A model generated the notes under the pieces. That model saw only the letters and a program-made list of their open reading frames with translations, was not told the origin of the DNA and ran no database searches. Shown here one piece after another: positions 1 to 7,273 of a stretch of 29,159 nt of DNA. Each line of letters begins with the position of its first letter. Position 1 is the first letter of the stretch. A program made the translations under genes and the position numbers. The stretch lies in the NCBI GenBank assembly GCA_964412845.1, contig CAYPQM010000085.1:1-29159 (forward strand), in the 5' to 3' direction. This DNA is from JAWWPY01 sp964412845. GTDB lineage: Bacteria > Actinomycetota > Actinomycetes > Streptosporangiales > Streptosporangiaceae.

Positions 1-1
1 G

Positions 2-1186
2 CACACCTTCGACGTCCAGACCTACACCTACGCCCAGGGCGTCGACACCGTGATCGACACCAGCCCGAGCCCGCTGACCAGCGCCACCACCGCGGCCTTC
101 ACCTTCCACTCCACCGCCTCGGGCGCGACCTTCGCCTGCAGCCTGGACGGGGCGGCCGCCACGGCCTGCACCAGCCCGGCCAGCTACTCCGGCCTGGCCG
201 ATGGCGCGCACACCTTCAGCGTCGCGGCCACGGCCGGCGGGACCACCGACCCGACCCCGGCCACCACCAGCTGGACGGTCGACACCACCCCGCCGTCAGC
301 CCCGGCGAACCTGACCGCCACCGCCGCCTCGGCCACCTCGGTCAACCTCTCCTGGGCCGCGTCCACCGACGCCAGCGGCGTCACCGGATACGACATCGTC
401 CGCAACGGGGCCACCATCGGCACCGTCTCCGGCAGCACCCTCAGTTACGTTGACGGCTCAGTCAGCCCGAGCACCAGCTACACCTACACCGTGGACGCCC
501 GCGACGGCGCCGGCAACGTGTCCCCGGCCAGCACGCCGGCCACCGTGACCACCCCGTCCGGGTCGACCGCCCCGACGCTCGTGCAGGCAGCGGGCTCAAC
601 CACCGCCACGGTCACCCTGCCGCAGGCCAGCACCCCAGGCGACCTGCTGGTGCTGTCCGCCAGCGTCTACACCGGCGCCACCAACAACATCACCTCGGTC
701 ACCGACACCGCGGGCAACACCTGGACCCGGATCCGCGCCGTCAGTGTTTCCGGCCACAACTCCGACGGCGAGATGTGGTACTCACCCAACGCGCACTCCA
801 CCACGGCGGTGACCGTGCACCTGGGGACCGTGACGAACACCGCCGTCGAGGTCCAGGAATTCGCCGGCGTGGCCACGACCAGCCCGCTGGACGTTTCCGC
901 GGGAACGTCGAACACCAGCACGTCAGCCAGCTCCGGCCCGGTGACCCCGGCGGCCGCGAACGAGCTCCTGGTGGGCTTCGTCGCCGGTCACGGAAATGCT
1001 GAGGCGATGACGGTCAATGCCGCCGGTTTCACCACCCAGCCGCAGCAGACCACCGGCGCCTCGGTGGCCAGCCTGGTGACCGGCTCCAAGGTGCTCAGCT
1101 CACCGTCCGCCCAGGCGTTCTCCGCCGCCTTCCCGACCGCGATGTACTGGGCATCGGCCATCGCGGCCTTCAAGGCGGCCAGCTGA
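2..1186 (+). CDS. Secreted fibronectin type III / Ig-like repeat protein, 5'-truncated
   Basis: The frame is open to the left edge, so the gene starts outside the window; the ATG-like codons near base 50 are internal. The visible part begins with an Ig-like module containing the motif CSLDGAAATAC and ending TTSWTVDTTPP. A fibronectin type III domain follows (SAPANLTATAASATSVNLSW to PATVTTP, about residues 85-167 counted from base 50). The last 210 residues form a Thr/Ser/Ala-rich beta domain (DTAGNTWTRI, EMWYSPNA, VEVQEFAGV, IAAFKAAS), a type often found at the C-terminus of actinobacterial exoproteins. There is no catalytic motif, cell-wall sorting signal or C-terminal membrane segment, so I infer an extracellular adhesin or carbohydrate-binding accessory region of a larger secreted protein. 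It is convergent with the minus-strand genes downstream. Confidence 0.75.
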   Translation, partial: HTFDVQTYTYAQGVDTVIDTSPSPLTSATTAAFTFHSTASGATFACSLDGAAATACTSPASYSGLADGAHTFSVAATAGGTTDPTPATTSWTVDTTPPSAPANLTATAASATSVNLSWAASTDASGVTGYDIVRNGATIGTVSGSTLSYVDGSVSPSTSYTYTVDARDGAGNVSPASTPATVTTPSGSTAPTLVQAAGSTTATVTLPQASTPGDLLVLSASVYTGATNNITSVTDTAGNTWTRIRAVSVSGHNSDGEMWYSPNAHSTTAVTVHLGTVTNTAVEVQEFAGVATTSPLDVSAGTSNTSTSASSGPVTPAAANELLVGFVAGHGNAEAMTVNAAGFTTQPQQTTGASVASLVTGSKVLSSPSAQAFSAAFPTAMYWASAIAAFKAAS

Positions 1187-1481
1187 CTTCACGGGCAGCC
1201 GGCTGACCCCCGGTGGCCGGTGGCCGTCAGTGGCCGGTGGCCTCGGTCCCGGGTGTGAACGAGACACCGCGCAGTGCCTCGCCGGACCCGGCGGCCCGGA
1301 TGGTCCGGAAGCTCTCCGTGGCGGCCGGGGCGGCGGCGGCGAGGCGGCCGGTGATGGCAACCAGCTTGTTGGGGTCCGCGCCCTGGTCAGCGGCGCCGCT
1401 CACGGTGGTCTGCGCGGCGGCTCCCGGGTAGCTGCCCGAGGTGGGGCCCGGAGAGCGGCGGAAACGGCCCGCTGCGCTGGG
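1187..1481. other. Convergent intergenic stretch
   Basis: About 295 bases lie between the stop of the fibronectin protein and the stop of the minus-strand GIDE-like gene. I see no T-rich rho-independent terminator. Near 1208-1241 there are short GGTGGCCGG/GTGGCCGT direct repeats. On the minus strand the sequence keeps actinobacterial codon bias, described separately as a possible small ORF at 1227-1403. Confidence 0.4.
1227..1403 (-). CDS. Possible small ORF of unknown function (58 aa)
   Basis: Reading leftward from the GTG at 1403, the minus strand gives 58 codons beginning MSGAADQGADPNKLVAITG and ending FTPGTEATGH, with nearly every third base G or C. The same frame is open further upstream, back to the TGA that ends the GIDE-like gene at 1482-1484. 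It could therefore be a separate small gene or a former C-terminal extension cut off by that stop codon. There is no convincing ribosome binding site; the closest candidate is a GGGAG about 15 bases upstream. I recognise no family. Codon bias alone is weak evidence in DNA this GC-rich. Confidence 0.28.
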   Translation of the reverse strand: MSGAADQGADPNKLVAITGRLAAAAPAATESFRTIRAAGSGEALRGVSFTPGTEATGH

Positions 1482-2330
1482 TCAGCCGGGGACCTGGCCG
1501 CCGGGCAGCAGGAACAGCGCCGATACGGCGAAGCACGCGAGGCCGGCCAGGCCCATCCAGACCGCCCAGGCCATCCCGCGCTTTCCGCCACCGGCCAGCA
1601 CGGCCGGCATGGGCTCCGCGGAGATCGCCCAGATATCCTGGAACGGCGTCGCCATGATGGGTTCGCCGTCCAGGTCGGCGGGCACGGCGAAGACCCGGAA
1701 CGGCATATCCGGGCGGAGGATCTCCTCCTGCACGCGGTAGCCGAATGTGCGGGCATCGGGCTGGGCGAAGCCGTCCAGCAGCCCGTCCGGGAGCAGTCCA
1801 TGCGCGCGGAGGGCGCCGAGTTCCCCGCTCTGGTACGGCCACACCGCACCGCCCGCATCGCGGACCTCATCGACAACCCGGTCCTTGGGATGCCCGTACG
1901 CGTTGAGCGTGCGGCCCAGCAGCGCCGGGGCAATCAGGACGCGGCCAGTCTCATCCCGGAGCGCGAACGGACCGGAGTCCCACTCCCAGATCAGCTCCTG
2001 GACCTGCTCCGTGACCTCCTCCCAGCCCTCACCGGTGAGACGCATCCGGGTCACCCAGTACCGGCGGAAGACCTGCTCGCGGTACCAGACGCAGTCGGCC
2101 TGGGACAGGCAGCCACGGAGCAGCCCAGCCGGCCCGGGAGCGCTGGCGCCATGCAGGTGGAGCGGCCCGGACCCGGCGTGCACCTGCCCGCAGGTGCGGC
2201 GCGGCCACGCCTCGGCCGCCTGGCCGCGATGCCGCAGCCGGAAACTCACCAGAGCCAGGATCGATGCCGCCGTGATGGCGAAGCCACCCGGGATCCACAG
2301 GAGGTAACCAGCCAGTTGCAGTAACCGCAC
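1482..2330 (-). CDS. Two-TM BAM/GIDE-domain-like membrane protein
   Basis: This 282-residue protein has a hydrophobic segment at about residues 7-30 (LAGYLLWIPGGFAITAASIL) and a second near the end (about 255-275, VWMGLAGLACFAVSALFLLP). A soluble domain of about 220 residues lies between them. That layout, with a short CVWYRE motif, a following W-containing strand (LIWEWDSGPFALRDETG) and a VPADLDG-like strand late in the domain, resembles the GIDE/BAM ('beside a membrane') domain of mitochondrial MUL1 and its bacterial relatives. There is no RING domain, as expected for bacterial members. The function of bacterial versions is not established. It is monocistronic or the last gene downstream of the response regulator, 146 bases away on the same strand. 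The family call rests on topology and motif pattern and is moderate. Confidence 0.55.
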   Translation of the reverse strand: MRLLQLAGYLLWIPGGFAITAASILALVSFRLRHRGQAAEAWPRRTCGQVHAGSGPLHLHGASAPGPAGLLRGCLSQADCVWYREQVFRRYWVTRMRLTGEGWEEVTEQVQELIWEWDSGPFALRDETGRVLIAPALLGRTLNAYGHPKDRVVDEVRDAGGAVWPYQSGELGALRAHGLLPDGLLDGFAQPDARTFGYRVQEEILRPDMPFRVFAVPADLDGEPIMATPFQDIWAISAEPMPAVLAGGGKRGMAWAVWMGLAGLACFAVSALFLLPGGQVPG

Positions 2331-2460
2331 GGCCTACCGCGCCCAGCGTCGCTGCTGCATTCTCCGCATAACGACACCAACGTGCCCCCGTCCCGCCGGG
2401 TTCAGCCGATCGGGATGCCCGCCTCCCTCAGCGAGGGCAGCCCGCCACCGAGGCCGCGGG

Positions 2461-2492
2461 TCAGGGGCTCTGCGGGTCAGGGGCTCTGCGGG
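2461..2492. repeat. 16-bp perfect tandem duplication at the response-regulator stop
   Basis: TCAGGGGCTCTGCGGG occurs twice back to back (2461-2476 and 2477-2492). The TCA at 2477-2479 is the complement of the TGA stop of the response regulator gene, so the duplication copies the last codons and the stop. The protein is unaffected because the first stop met is used. It looks like a recent slippage event. Confidence 0.8.
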
Positions 2493-3193
2493 GTCAGCAG
2501 GCCGCGGCGGAAGGCCTCGGCGACGGCGGCCGCGCGATCGCTCACCCCGAGCTTCGCGTAGCTGTGCAGCAGGTGCGTCTTGACGGTGGCCTCACTGATG
2601 AACAGCTTGGCCGCCGTCTCACGATTGGTGGCGCCGCGGGCGATTATCTCCAGCACCTCGAGCTCGCGCTGGCTGAGCGGCGCCTGGGCCGGGCCGCGAA
2701 CCTGGCCGAGCAGCCGGGTCGCCACGGCCGGGGAGAGCACGGCTTCGCCGCGAGCGGCGGCCCGGACGGCCCGCAGCAGCTCCCCGCGCGGGGAGTCCTT
2801 CAGCAGGTAGCCGGTGGCACCAGCCTCGATCGCCGGAACCACGTCACTGTCGGAATCGTAGGTGGTGAGCACGAGCACCCGGGCTGGCACGCCCCGCCTG
2901 GCCAGCTCGGCGATGGCGCTCACCCCGTCCATCCGCGGCATCCGCAGGTCCATCAGGATCACATCGGGCTGGAGGGCGCGGGCCTTGGCGACCGCCTCGG
3001 CACCATCCGCGGCTTCGCCGAGCACCTCGAAATCCGGATCCCCGCGGAACATCCCGCTCAGCCCGTCGCGGACCACTGGGTGGTCATCGACTATCAGCAG
3101 CCGGATCGGGCCCGGGGCGCCGGCCGCCTCCGCCGGCCGGCCCGCAGCCTTCTGCAGCGGACCCGGCTGGACCGGCCGCCGGGGCGGGCTCAC
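2477..3193 (-). CDS. NarL/FixJ-family response regulator
   Basis: This 238-residue protein has a receiver domain at about 29-148, with the acidic pair DD36-37, phospho-acceptor Asp82 in ILMDLRMPRMDG, the Thr/Ser region VLTTYDSD and the conserved Lys in YLLKDS. A LuxR-type helix-turn-helix follows at about 168-232 (LSQRELEVLEIIARGATN...ISEATVKTHLLHSYAKLGVSDR). The GTG start at 3193 overlaps the kinase stop in GTGA, so translation is coupled to the upstream sensor gene. An N-terminal extension of about 28 Pro/Ala-rich residues precedes the receiver domain. As last gene of an ABC-ATPase/permease/kinase/regulator operon it probably controls that exporter operon, as in DesKR- or LiaRS-like exporter modules. 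The signal is unknown. Confidence 0.93.
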   Translation of the reverse strand: MSPPRRPVQPGPLQKAAGRPAEAAGAPGPIRLLIVDDHPVVRDGLSGMFRGDPDFEVLGEAADGAEAVAKARALQPDVILMDLRMPRMDGVSAIAELARRGVPARVLVLTTYDSDSDVVPAIEAGATGYLLKDSPRGELLRAVRAAARGEAVLSPAVATRLLGQVRGPAQAPLSQRELEVLEIIARGATNRETAAKLFISEATVKTHLLHSYAKLGVSDRAAAVAEAFRRGLLTPQSP

Positions 3194-4596
3194 GCGCCAA
3201 CTCCGGCCGGGATCGCTGGCACGCTCGCGGAGATCGCTGTGCCGGTGCCGATCTCCGACTCGATCTCAAGCGTCCCAGCCAGGCCCTCGACCCGCTGGCG
3301 CATGGCGGTAAGCCCGAACCCCTCACCGTGCGGCCGCCCGGGCCCACCCGGCCCGGGGCCCCCGTCCAGCAGCCTGCGCCCGACGGGGCCAGGTCCCCGC
3401 CGACGCTCCCCGGCGACCGGACCCTGGCCCGGCACAGCGCGTTCCCGGCCGGGCGTACCGCCGTTCGCGCCAGCGCCCTGGCCGGGCAGCTCGAACCCGA
3501 CACCGTCGTCGCGGATGTCGAGAGCGACTTCATCGTCCATGTAGGACAAGGTGAGCCCGACCCGGCTCGCGCGAGCGTGCTTAGCCACGTTGGCCAGCGC
3601 CTCCTGGGTGGTCCGCAGCAGTGCGACCTCGATCTCCGGGCGCATCGGCCGGACCCTCCCCGTGGTGGTGACCTGCGTGGCGACGCCGCTGCGGGCCGAC
3701 CAGCGCTCCGCGACCTCAGCCAGGGCATCGGGCAGCCGGGCCATCTCCAGCGGCTCCGGCTGCAGCGCGTGCACCGACCGGCGGGCCTCGGACAGGCTTT
3801 CCCGGGCCAGCCGGATCGCGGAGTCGAAGTGGTGCCGCCATTGCTGGGCCGGCGTCCCAGCCTGGCCGGCCGCTTCCAGCTGGGTGATGATCCCGGTCAG
3901 TCCCTGCGCCAGCGTGTCGTGGATCTCGCGGGCCATCCGCTGCCGCTCGTCCAGCACGCCGGCCTCCCTGGCCTGCGCGAGCAACTGGGCGTGCAGCCCC
4001 GCGTTCTCCTCCAGCGACGCGGTGAGCTTCCGGTTGGCCTCGCTGAGCTCGGTCACCAGCCGCGCGCGTCTGTCATTCTGCTCGCTGCTGACCCAGCCGA
4101 ACCAGGTGAGGGCGCCCGCTACCACCATGTTGACCATGACGATGACCACCCAGATGGCGATCGCGCCAGCGCTGCCGCGGGGTAGCCCGCCGTTCTGCGA
4201 TGTCCCGGTTACCACCGCGACAGCGGCGACCGCGAGCAGCCGCCATTTTCCGTTGGGCAGGTAATAGGCGTAGAAGTAGCCGGTGAAGGTGAAGAAGCCG
4301 AACCACGGATCCGTGACGACCAGGGCAGCCATGACCGCGATGAGGGCGATGAAGTAAACCGCCAGCAGCGGCGGCCGGTCCCGCACCGGCGGCCACAGCG
4401 TGAACAGCGTCAGCAGCCCTGCGGCCAGCCCGGCCAGCCCGATCACCGCCAGGTCGAGCAGCGTCCAGGGCCCGGTGTGGACGATCAGCGAAATGATCAC
4501 CGCGACCGCCAGCATCAGGTACGGCAGGGCCGCCAGGACTGGCTGCTCCCAGCGTTCCCACGCCTCCAGCCGGCTGTCCGGCTCCGGCAGGTTCAT
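3190..4596 (-). CDS. Sensor histidine kinase (HisKA_3 type) with an insert in the ATP lid
   Basis: This 468-residue membrane kinase has five or six hydrophobic segments in residues 20-170 with almost no extracellular domain, then a coiled-coil-like linker (about 172-212). The HisKA_3 dimerisation domain carries His226 in REIHDTLAQGL. The HATPase domain has the N box QEALANVAKH (331-340), G1 DDGVGF (363-368) and G2 GFGLTAMRQRVEG (426-438). Between G1 and G2, where NarL-type kinases usually have about 10-15 residues, there are about 57 low-complexity Gly/Pro/Arg residues (369-425). The ATG at 4596 has GGGAGAGG a few bases upstream. It lies 18 bases after the permease stop and overlaps the regulator start by 4 bases. 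It presumably phosphorylates the adjacent response regulator. Confidence 0.92.
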   Translation of the reverse strand: MNLPEPDSRLEAWERWEQPVLAALPYLMLAVAVIISLIVHTGPWTLLDLAVIGLAGLAAGLLTLFTLWPPVRDRPPLLAVYFIALIAVMAALVVTDPWFGFFTFTGYFYAYYLPNGKWRLLAVAAVAVVTGTSQNGGLPRGSAGAIAIWVVIVMVNMVVAGALTWFGWVSSEQNDRRARLVTELSEANRKLTASLEENAGLHAQLLAQAREAGVLDERQRMAREIHDTLAQGLTGIITQLEAAGQAGTPAQQWRHHFDSAIRLARESLSEARRSVHALQPEPLEMARLPDALAEVAERWSARSGVATQVTTTGRVRPMRPEIEVALLRTTQEALANVAKHARASRVGLTLSYMDDEVALDIRDDGVGFELPGQGAGANGGTPGRERAVPGQGPVAGERRRGPGPVGRRLLDGGPGPGGPGRPHGEGFGLTAMRQRVEGLAGTLEIESEIGTGTAISASVPAIPAGVGA

Positions 4597-4614
4597 GGCC
4601 GCCTCTCCCGTCCA

Positions 4615-5400
4615 CTATTCCCAACGAAACAATCTAGCCGCGGCCACCCCGAACACCAGCGCGTAGCAGGCCATGACAGCCAGGTAGAGCAGCGGCGGCC
4701 AGTGTCCCTGGGCCGAGTCCTGCAGCGCCTGCACGGCCGCGCCGAGCGGGGTGAAGTCGCTGATATCGCGGAGCAGGGACGGCATGGCGGCACGCGGCAG
4801 CCAGAGGCCGGCGAAGAACATCATCGGGAAGAACAGGATGGCGCCGAAGGCATTCGCCGCGCGCCCACTCCGCGCCACAGCGGCCAGGAACAGCCCGAGG
4901 GCCAGCAGCGCCGCCGCGGCGAGCGCGGCGGCCAGCACGAATCCGCCGGGCTGCCGGGGCAGCACCACCCCGAAAGCGAGCCGCGCCACCGCCAGCATCG
5001 CGATCAGCGTGGTCAGCGTCACGGCCAGGTTCACCACCAGCTGGGCGGCGAGCACCCGGGACGGCCCGACCGGGGTCGTCGCGAGCCGCCGCAGCACGCC
5101 GCGCTCGCGGTACCCGGCCAGGACCGCGGGCATCGCGTTGACCGAGAGCATGGCCATCACGAAGGCGATCAGGATGGGCACGTACGCGTCCAGGTAGGTC
5201 AGGCCGCCCAGGTCTGGGCTTGGCTGGCGGAACGACGGGATGTTGCCGAAAATGATGAGCAGCACCAGGGGAAACCCGATCCCCCAGATCACGCCGACCC
5301 GCTCCCGCAGGAACAGCCTGGCTTCCACGATGGCGAGCCTGGCCAGCGCCGACCTCGGCGCTGAGGCACGGCCCGGCACGGTACCGGTGGTCACCGACAT
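4615..5400 (-). CDS. ABC-2 type transporter permease
   Basis: About 260 residues with six hydrophobic segments and the ABC-2 membrane-family signature: a cytosolic N-terminus with an amphipathic stretch (ARLFLRERVGVIWGIGFPLVL), the REERGVLRR-like coupling element seen here as YRERGVLRRLATTP, and the late motif FFPMMFFAGLWLP before the last helices. A GTG (5403) and an ATG (5400) are adjacent starts, both overlapping the ATPase stop. I chose the ATG because AGGAAGGAG sits about 7 bases upstream of it. It pairs with the ATPase encoded immediately before it to form a DrrAB-like exporter. The substrate (drug, lipid or peptide) cannot be read from the sequence. Confidence 0.9.
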   Translation of the reverse strand: MSVTTGTVPGRASAPRSALARLAIVEARLFLRERVGVIWGIGFPLVLLIIFGNIPSFRQPSPDLGGLTYLDAYVPILIAFVMAMLSVNAMPAVLAGYRERGVLRRLATTPVGPSRVLAAQLVVNLAVTLTTLIAMLAVARLAFGVVLPRQPGGFVLAAALAAAALLALGLFLAAVARSGRAANAFGAILFFPMMFFAGLWLPRAAMPSLLRDISDFTPLGAAVQALQDSAQGHWPPLLYLAVMACYALVFGVAAARLFRWE

Positions 5401-6332
5401 CACCGTTCTCCTTCCTGCTCTGCTGAGACATGCCCGTGCCCGACCAGCGCGACGAACGCGTCCTCAAGACTGGCCTGCTCGACCCGGAGCTGCCCGGCCA
5501 CGATCCCGTTGCGCGCGAGCACCGACGTGACCGCGTTCACGACCTCACCGGTGCCGGTCACCAGCACGACACCGCCCCGGTGGGTGACGCCGATGACTTC
5601 CGTCAGGCTGGTCAGCAGTTCGTCGTCGAGCGGCCGGGATGGCCGGAACCGGATCCGCTGCTCGGTGCCGACCGCCGCGGCCAGCGCCGCGGGGCTGTCG
5701 ATGGCCACCACCCGGCCGGAGTCGAAGACGGCGACCCGGTCACACAGCCGCTCGGCCTCCTCCATGAAGTGGGTGACCAGCACGATCGTGACGCCCCGGT
5801 CTCGGATGCCTTCGATCAGCGCCCAGACTTCACGCCGTGCCTGCGGGTCAAGGCCGGTGGTGAGCTCGTCGAGGATGGCTATCCGCGGCTGGCCGACCAA
5901 GGCCAGGGCGATGGACAGCCGCTGCTTCTGGCCGCCGGACAGCTTCCGGTACTGGGTGTGCCGCTTGCTGTCCAGCCCCAAGGTGCGCAACAGCTCCACC
6001 CAGTCGGCCGGCCTGCGGTAGAAGGAGCTGTACAGCTCCAGCGCCTCGCCGACCTTGATCCGCTCCGGCAGCTCGCTCTCCTGGAGCTGGACCCCGACCT
6101 GCTGGTGCAGCTCCGCGCGATCGGTGCGCGGGTCGAGTCCCAGCACGCGGATCCGGCCGCGGTCCGGCGTGCGCAGCCCTTCGATGCACTCGACCGTGGT
6201 GGTCTTGCCCGCGCCATTGGGCCCGAGGATCCCGAAGATCTCAGCCTCCTGCACGCGGAACGACACATCGTCTACCGCGACCAGGCCGCCGTATTGCTTG
6301 TGCACATTGCCCACGTCGATCACTGCTGCCAT
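5400..6332 (-). CDS. ABC transporter ATP-binding protein (DrrA-like)
   Basis: This 310-residue nucleotide-binding subunit has Walker A GPNGAGKT (37-44), signature LSGGQKQR (131-138), Walker B IAILDE (151-156) and the switch His188 in LVTHFMEE. After the Walker B Glu the usual Pro is Leu (DELTTGLD). The C-terminal 80 residues (about 225-305) form the extra domain common in DrrA/NodI-type ATPases. I start at the ATG at 6332 because GGGAGGAC lies just upstream and the ABC domain begins at once (MAAVIDVGNVHKQYGG). The open frame runs far upstream but has no domain content there. It is the first gene of the exporter/two-component operon, with its promoter in 6333-6630. Confidence 0.93.
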   Translation of the reverse strand: MAAVIDVGNVHKQYGGLVAVDDVSFRVQEAEIFGILGPNGAGKTTTVECIEGLRTPDRGRIRVLGLDPRTDRAELHQQVGVQLQESELPERIKVGEALELYSSFYRRPADWVELLRTLGLDSKRHTQYRKLSGGQKQRLSIALALVGQPRIAILDELTTGLDPQARREVWALIEGIRDRGVTIVLVTHFMEEAERLCDRVAVFDSGRVVAIDSPAALAAAVGTEQRIRFRPSRPLDDELLTSLTEVIGVTHRGGVVLVTGTGEVVNAVTSVLARNGIVAGQLRVEQASLEDAFVALVGHGHVSAEQEGER

Positions 6333-6556
6333 CTGCCGTCCTCCCAGTCCGGTCCTGCGTGATACCTGACCCACGCTGGCCGGCCGCAGGGCCGGCCGGA
6401 TCACCCAGGGAGCCCTTTCTGGCCAGGATTGCGGTGGATGACAGGATCCGCCGAACGGATGCCGCCGCATCCCCCGGCTGGCTGATGCCGGGGCCGCGCC
6501 CAGGGCTCCGGGAACGCCGGACGGCCGGGAATCAACCTGGGCCACCGCAGGTTTGC

Positions 6557-6572
6557 ATACCCGCGTGGGTAT
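6557..6572. promoter_or_regulatory. CsoR-type operator candidate upstream of thioredoxin
   Basis: ATACCC-GCGT-GGGTAT is a perfect 6-4-6 inverted repeat 61 bases before the thioredoxin start. TACCC/GGGTA arms flanked by A/T match the general form of operators of CsoR-family copper or persulfide sensors in actinobacteria. No csoR-like gene lies in the window, so a regulator would act in trans. The assignment is an inference from the arm sequence. Confidence 0.5.
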
Positions 6573-6597
6573 CCACGGACGGACGCCCGGCAGATGC

Positions 6598-6615
6598 CCC
6601 GCGCGATCGCGCGGG
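6598..6615. repeat. Perfect 18-bp palindrome just upstream of the thioredoxin RBS
   Basis: CCCGCGCGATCGCGCGGG is its own reverse complement. It lies 5 bases upstream of the GGGGAGG ribosome binding site and 18 bases before the ATG. In DNA it could be a dimer operator; in RNA a hairpin with an AU-containing tip could form next to the RBS. High GC content makes such palindromes more likely by chance. Confidence 0.55.
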
Positions 6616-6633
6616 AGAATGGGGAGGCAGGAC

Positions 6634-7038
6634 ATGTCGACGGTCGAGCTGACGTCGGAGAATTTCGCGTCCGTGGTCGCCGACGCTGACCTGGCCCTGG
6701 TGGATTTCTGGGCCACATGGTGCGGACCTTGCCGCATGTTCGGCCCGATCTTCGACCGGGTGTCCGAGCGGCACAGCGACGCGGTGTTCGGCAAGGTGGA
6801 CACCGATGCCCAGCAGGAACTGGCGATGCAGTTCGGCATCTCGTCCATTCCGACGCTGATGGTGATCCGCGATAACGTCGTCCTCTTCTCACAGGCCGGA
6901 GCGCTGCCTGAGCAGGCCCTGGAGGAGCTGATCGCCAAGGCCCGCGAGCTGGACATGGATGAGGTCCGCGCCAGCATCGCGGAGCACGAGGAGCACGGCC
7001 ACGAGCATCAGCACGAGGGACAGCCGGGCGGCGGCTGA
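6634..7038 (+). CDS. trxA: Thioredoxin with His/Glu-rich C-terminal tail
   Basis: This 134-residue thioredoxin has the active site WCGPC (29-33) in VDFWATWCGPCR and the cis-proline Pro73 in SIPTLMVI. The thioredoxin fold ends near residue 107. The remaining residues include a charged tail with the run EHEEHGHEHQHEG (118-130), which holds five His and could bind metal. The start is the ATG at 6634, preceded at 6 bases by GGGGAGG; a longer frame from 6553 would swallow both upstream palindromes. It reduces protein disulfides in the cytoplasm. The tail and the CsoR-like palindrome upstream together suggest a metal- or thiol-stress variant rather than the housekeeping copy, which is my inference. 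A strong hairpin follows the stop. Confidence 0.93.
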   Translation: MSTVELTSENFASVVADADLALVDFWATWCGPCRMFGPIFDRVSERHSDAVFGKVDTDAQQELAMQFGISSIPTLMVIRDNVVLFSQAGALPEQALEELIAKARELDMDEVRASIAEHEEHGHEHQHEGQPGGG

Positions 7039-7040
7039 GC

Positions 7041-7059
7041 CGGCCCGGTCACCGGGCCG
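7041..7059 (+). terminator. Strong hairpin after thioredoxin
   Basis: CGGCCCGGT-C-ACCGGGCCG is a perfect 9-bp inverted repeat starting 2 bases after the TGA. It lacks a T tract, as is common for actinobacterial terminators, and probably ends the thioredoxin transcript or protects its 3' end. Confidence 0.6.
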
Positions 7060-7156
7060 CAGCAGCGGGGGCCATAGCGGGCAGACCGGGCAGGCCGCGT
7101 AGCCCGGGCCGGCAAGGACAATGGCACCCGCGCTTAGCGCAGGTATGCCAGAAATG

Positions 7157-7172
7157 ACCGGAATCTTCCGGT
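7157..7172. promoter_or_regulatory. Palindromic operator candidate upstream of the papain-like gene
   Basis: ACCGGAA-TC-TTCCGGT is a perfect 7-2-7 inverted repeat about 100 bases before the next start. A second, weaker inverted repeat, GCTGAA...TTCAGC (7227-7232 with 7240-7245), lies in the probable leader. A regulator is not identifiable. Confidence 0.4.
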
Positions 7173-7273
7173 GGAATCCCTCTCAAACCTCTGCCAGGAT
7201 GGGCCTCTTCAGACACGGGGACGCTCGCTGAACGGCAGATTCAGCGGCGAGGATCGAAACGAGGGAACCTCCT

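Larger units (their letters stand above)
6333..6633. other. Divergent intergenic region with two palindromes
   Basis: This 301-base stretch between the ABC operon (-) and the thioredoxin gene (+) must hold promoters for both. The part next to the ABC gene shows nothing I can assign. The part next to the thioredoxin carries a 6-4-6 palindrome at 6557-6572, a perfect 18-bp palindrome at 6598-6615 and a strong GGGGAGG ribosome binding site at 6621-6627. Very GC-rich promoters of this kind lack readable -10 boxes, so I do not place one. Confidence 0.5.

Noticed and set aside
1230..2324. A 364-codon plus-strand frame over the GIDE-like gene
   Set aside because: It is a low-complexity shadow frame. 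The minus strand has two membrane helices and family-like motifs.
5400..6977. A longer form of the ABC ATPase (525 aa)
   Set aside because: The extra N-terminus overlaps the thioredoxin gene and has no domain content. A strong RBS precedes the ATG at 6332.
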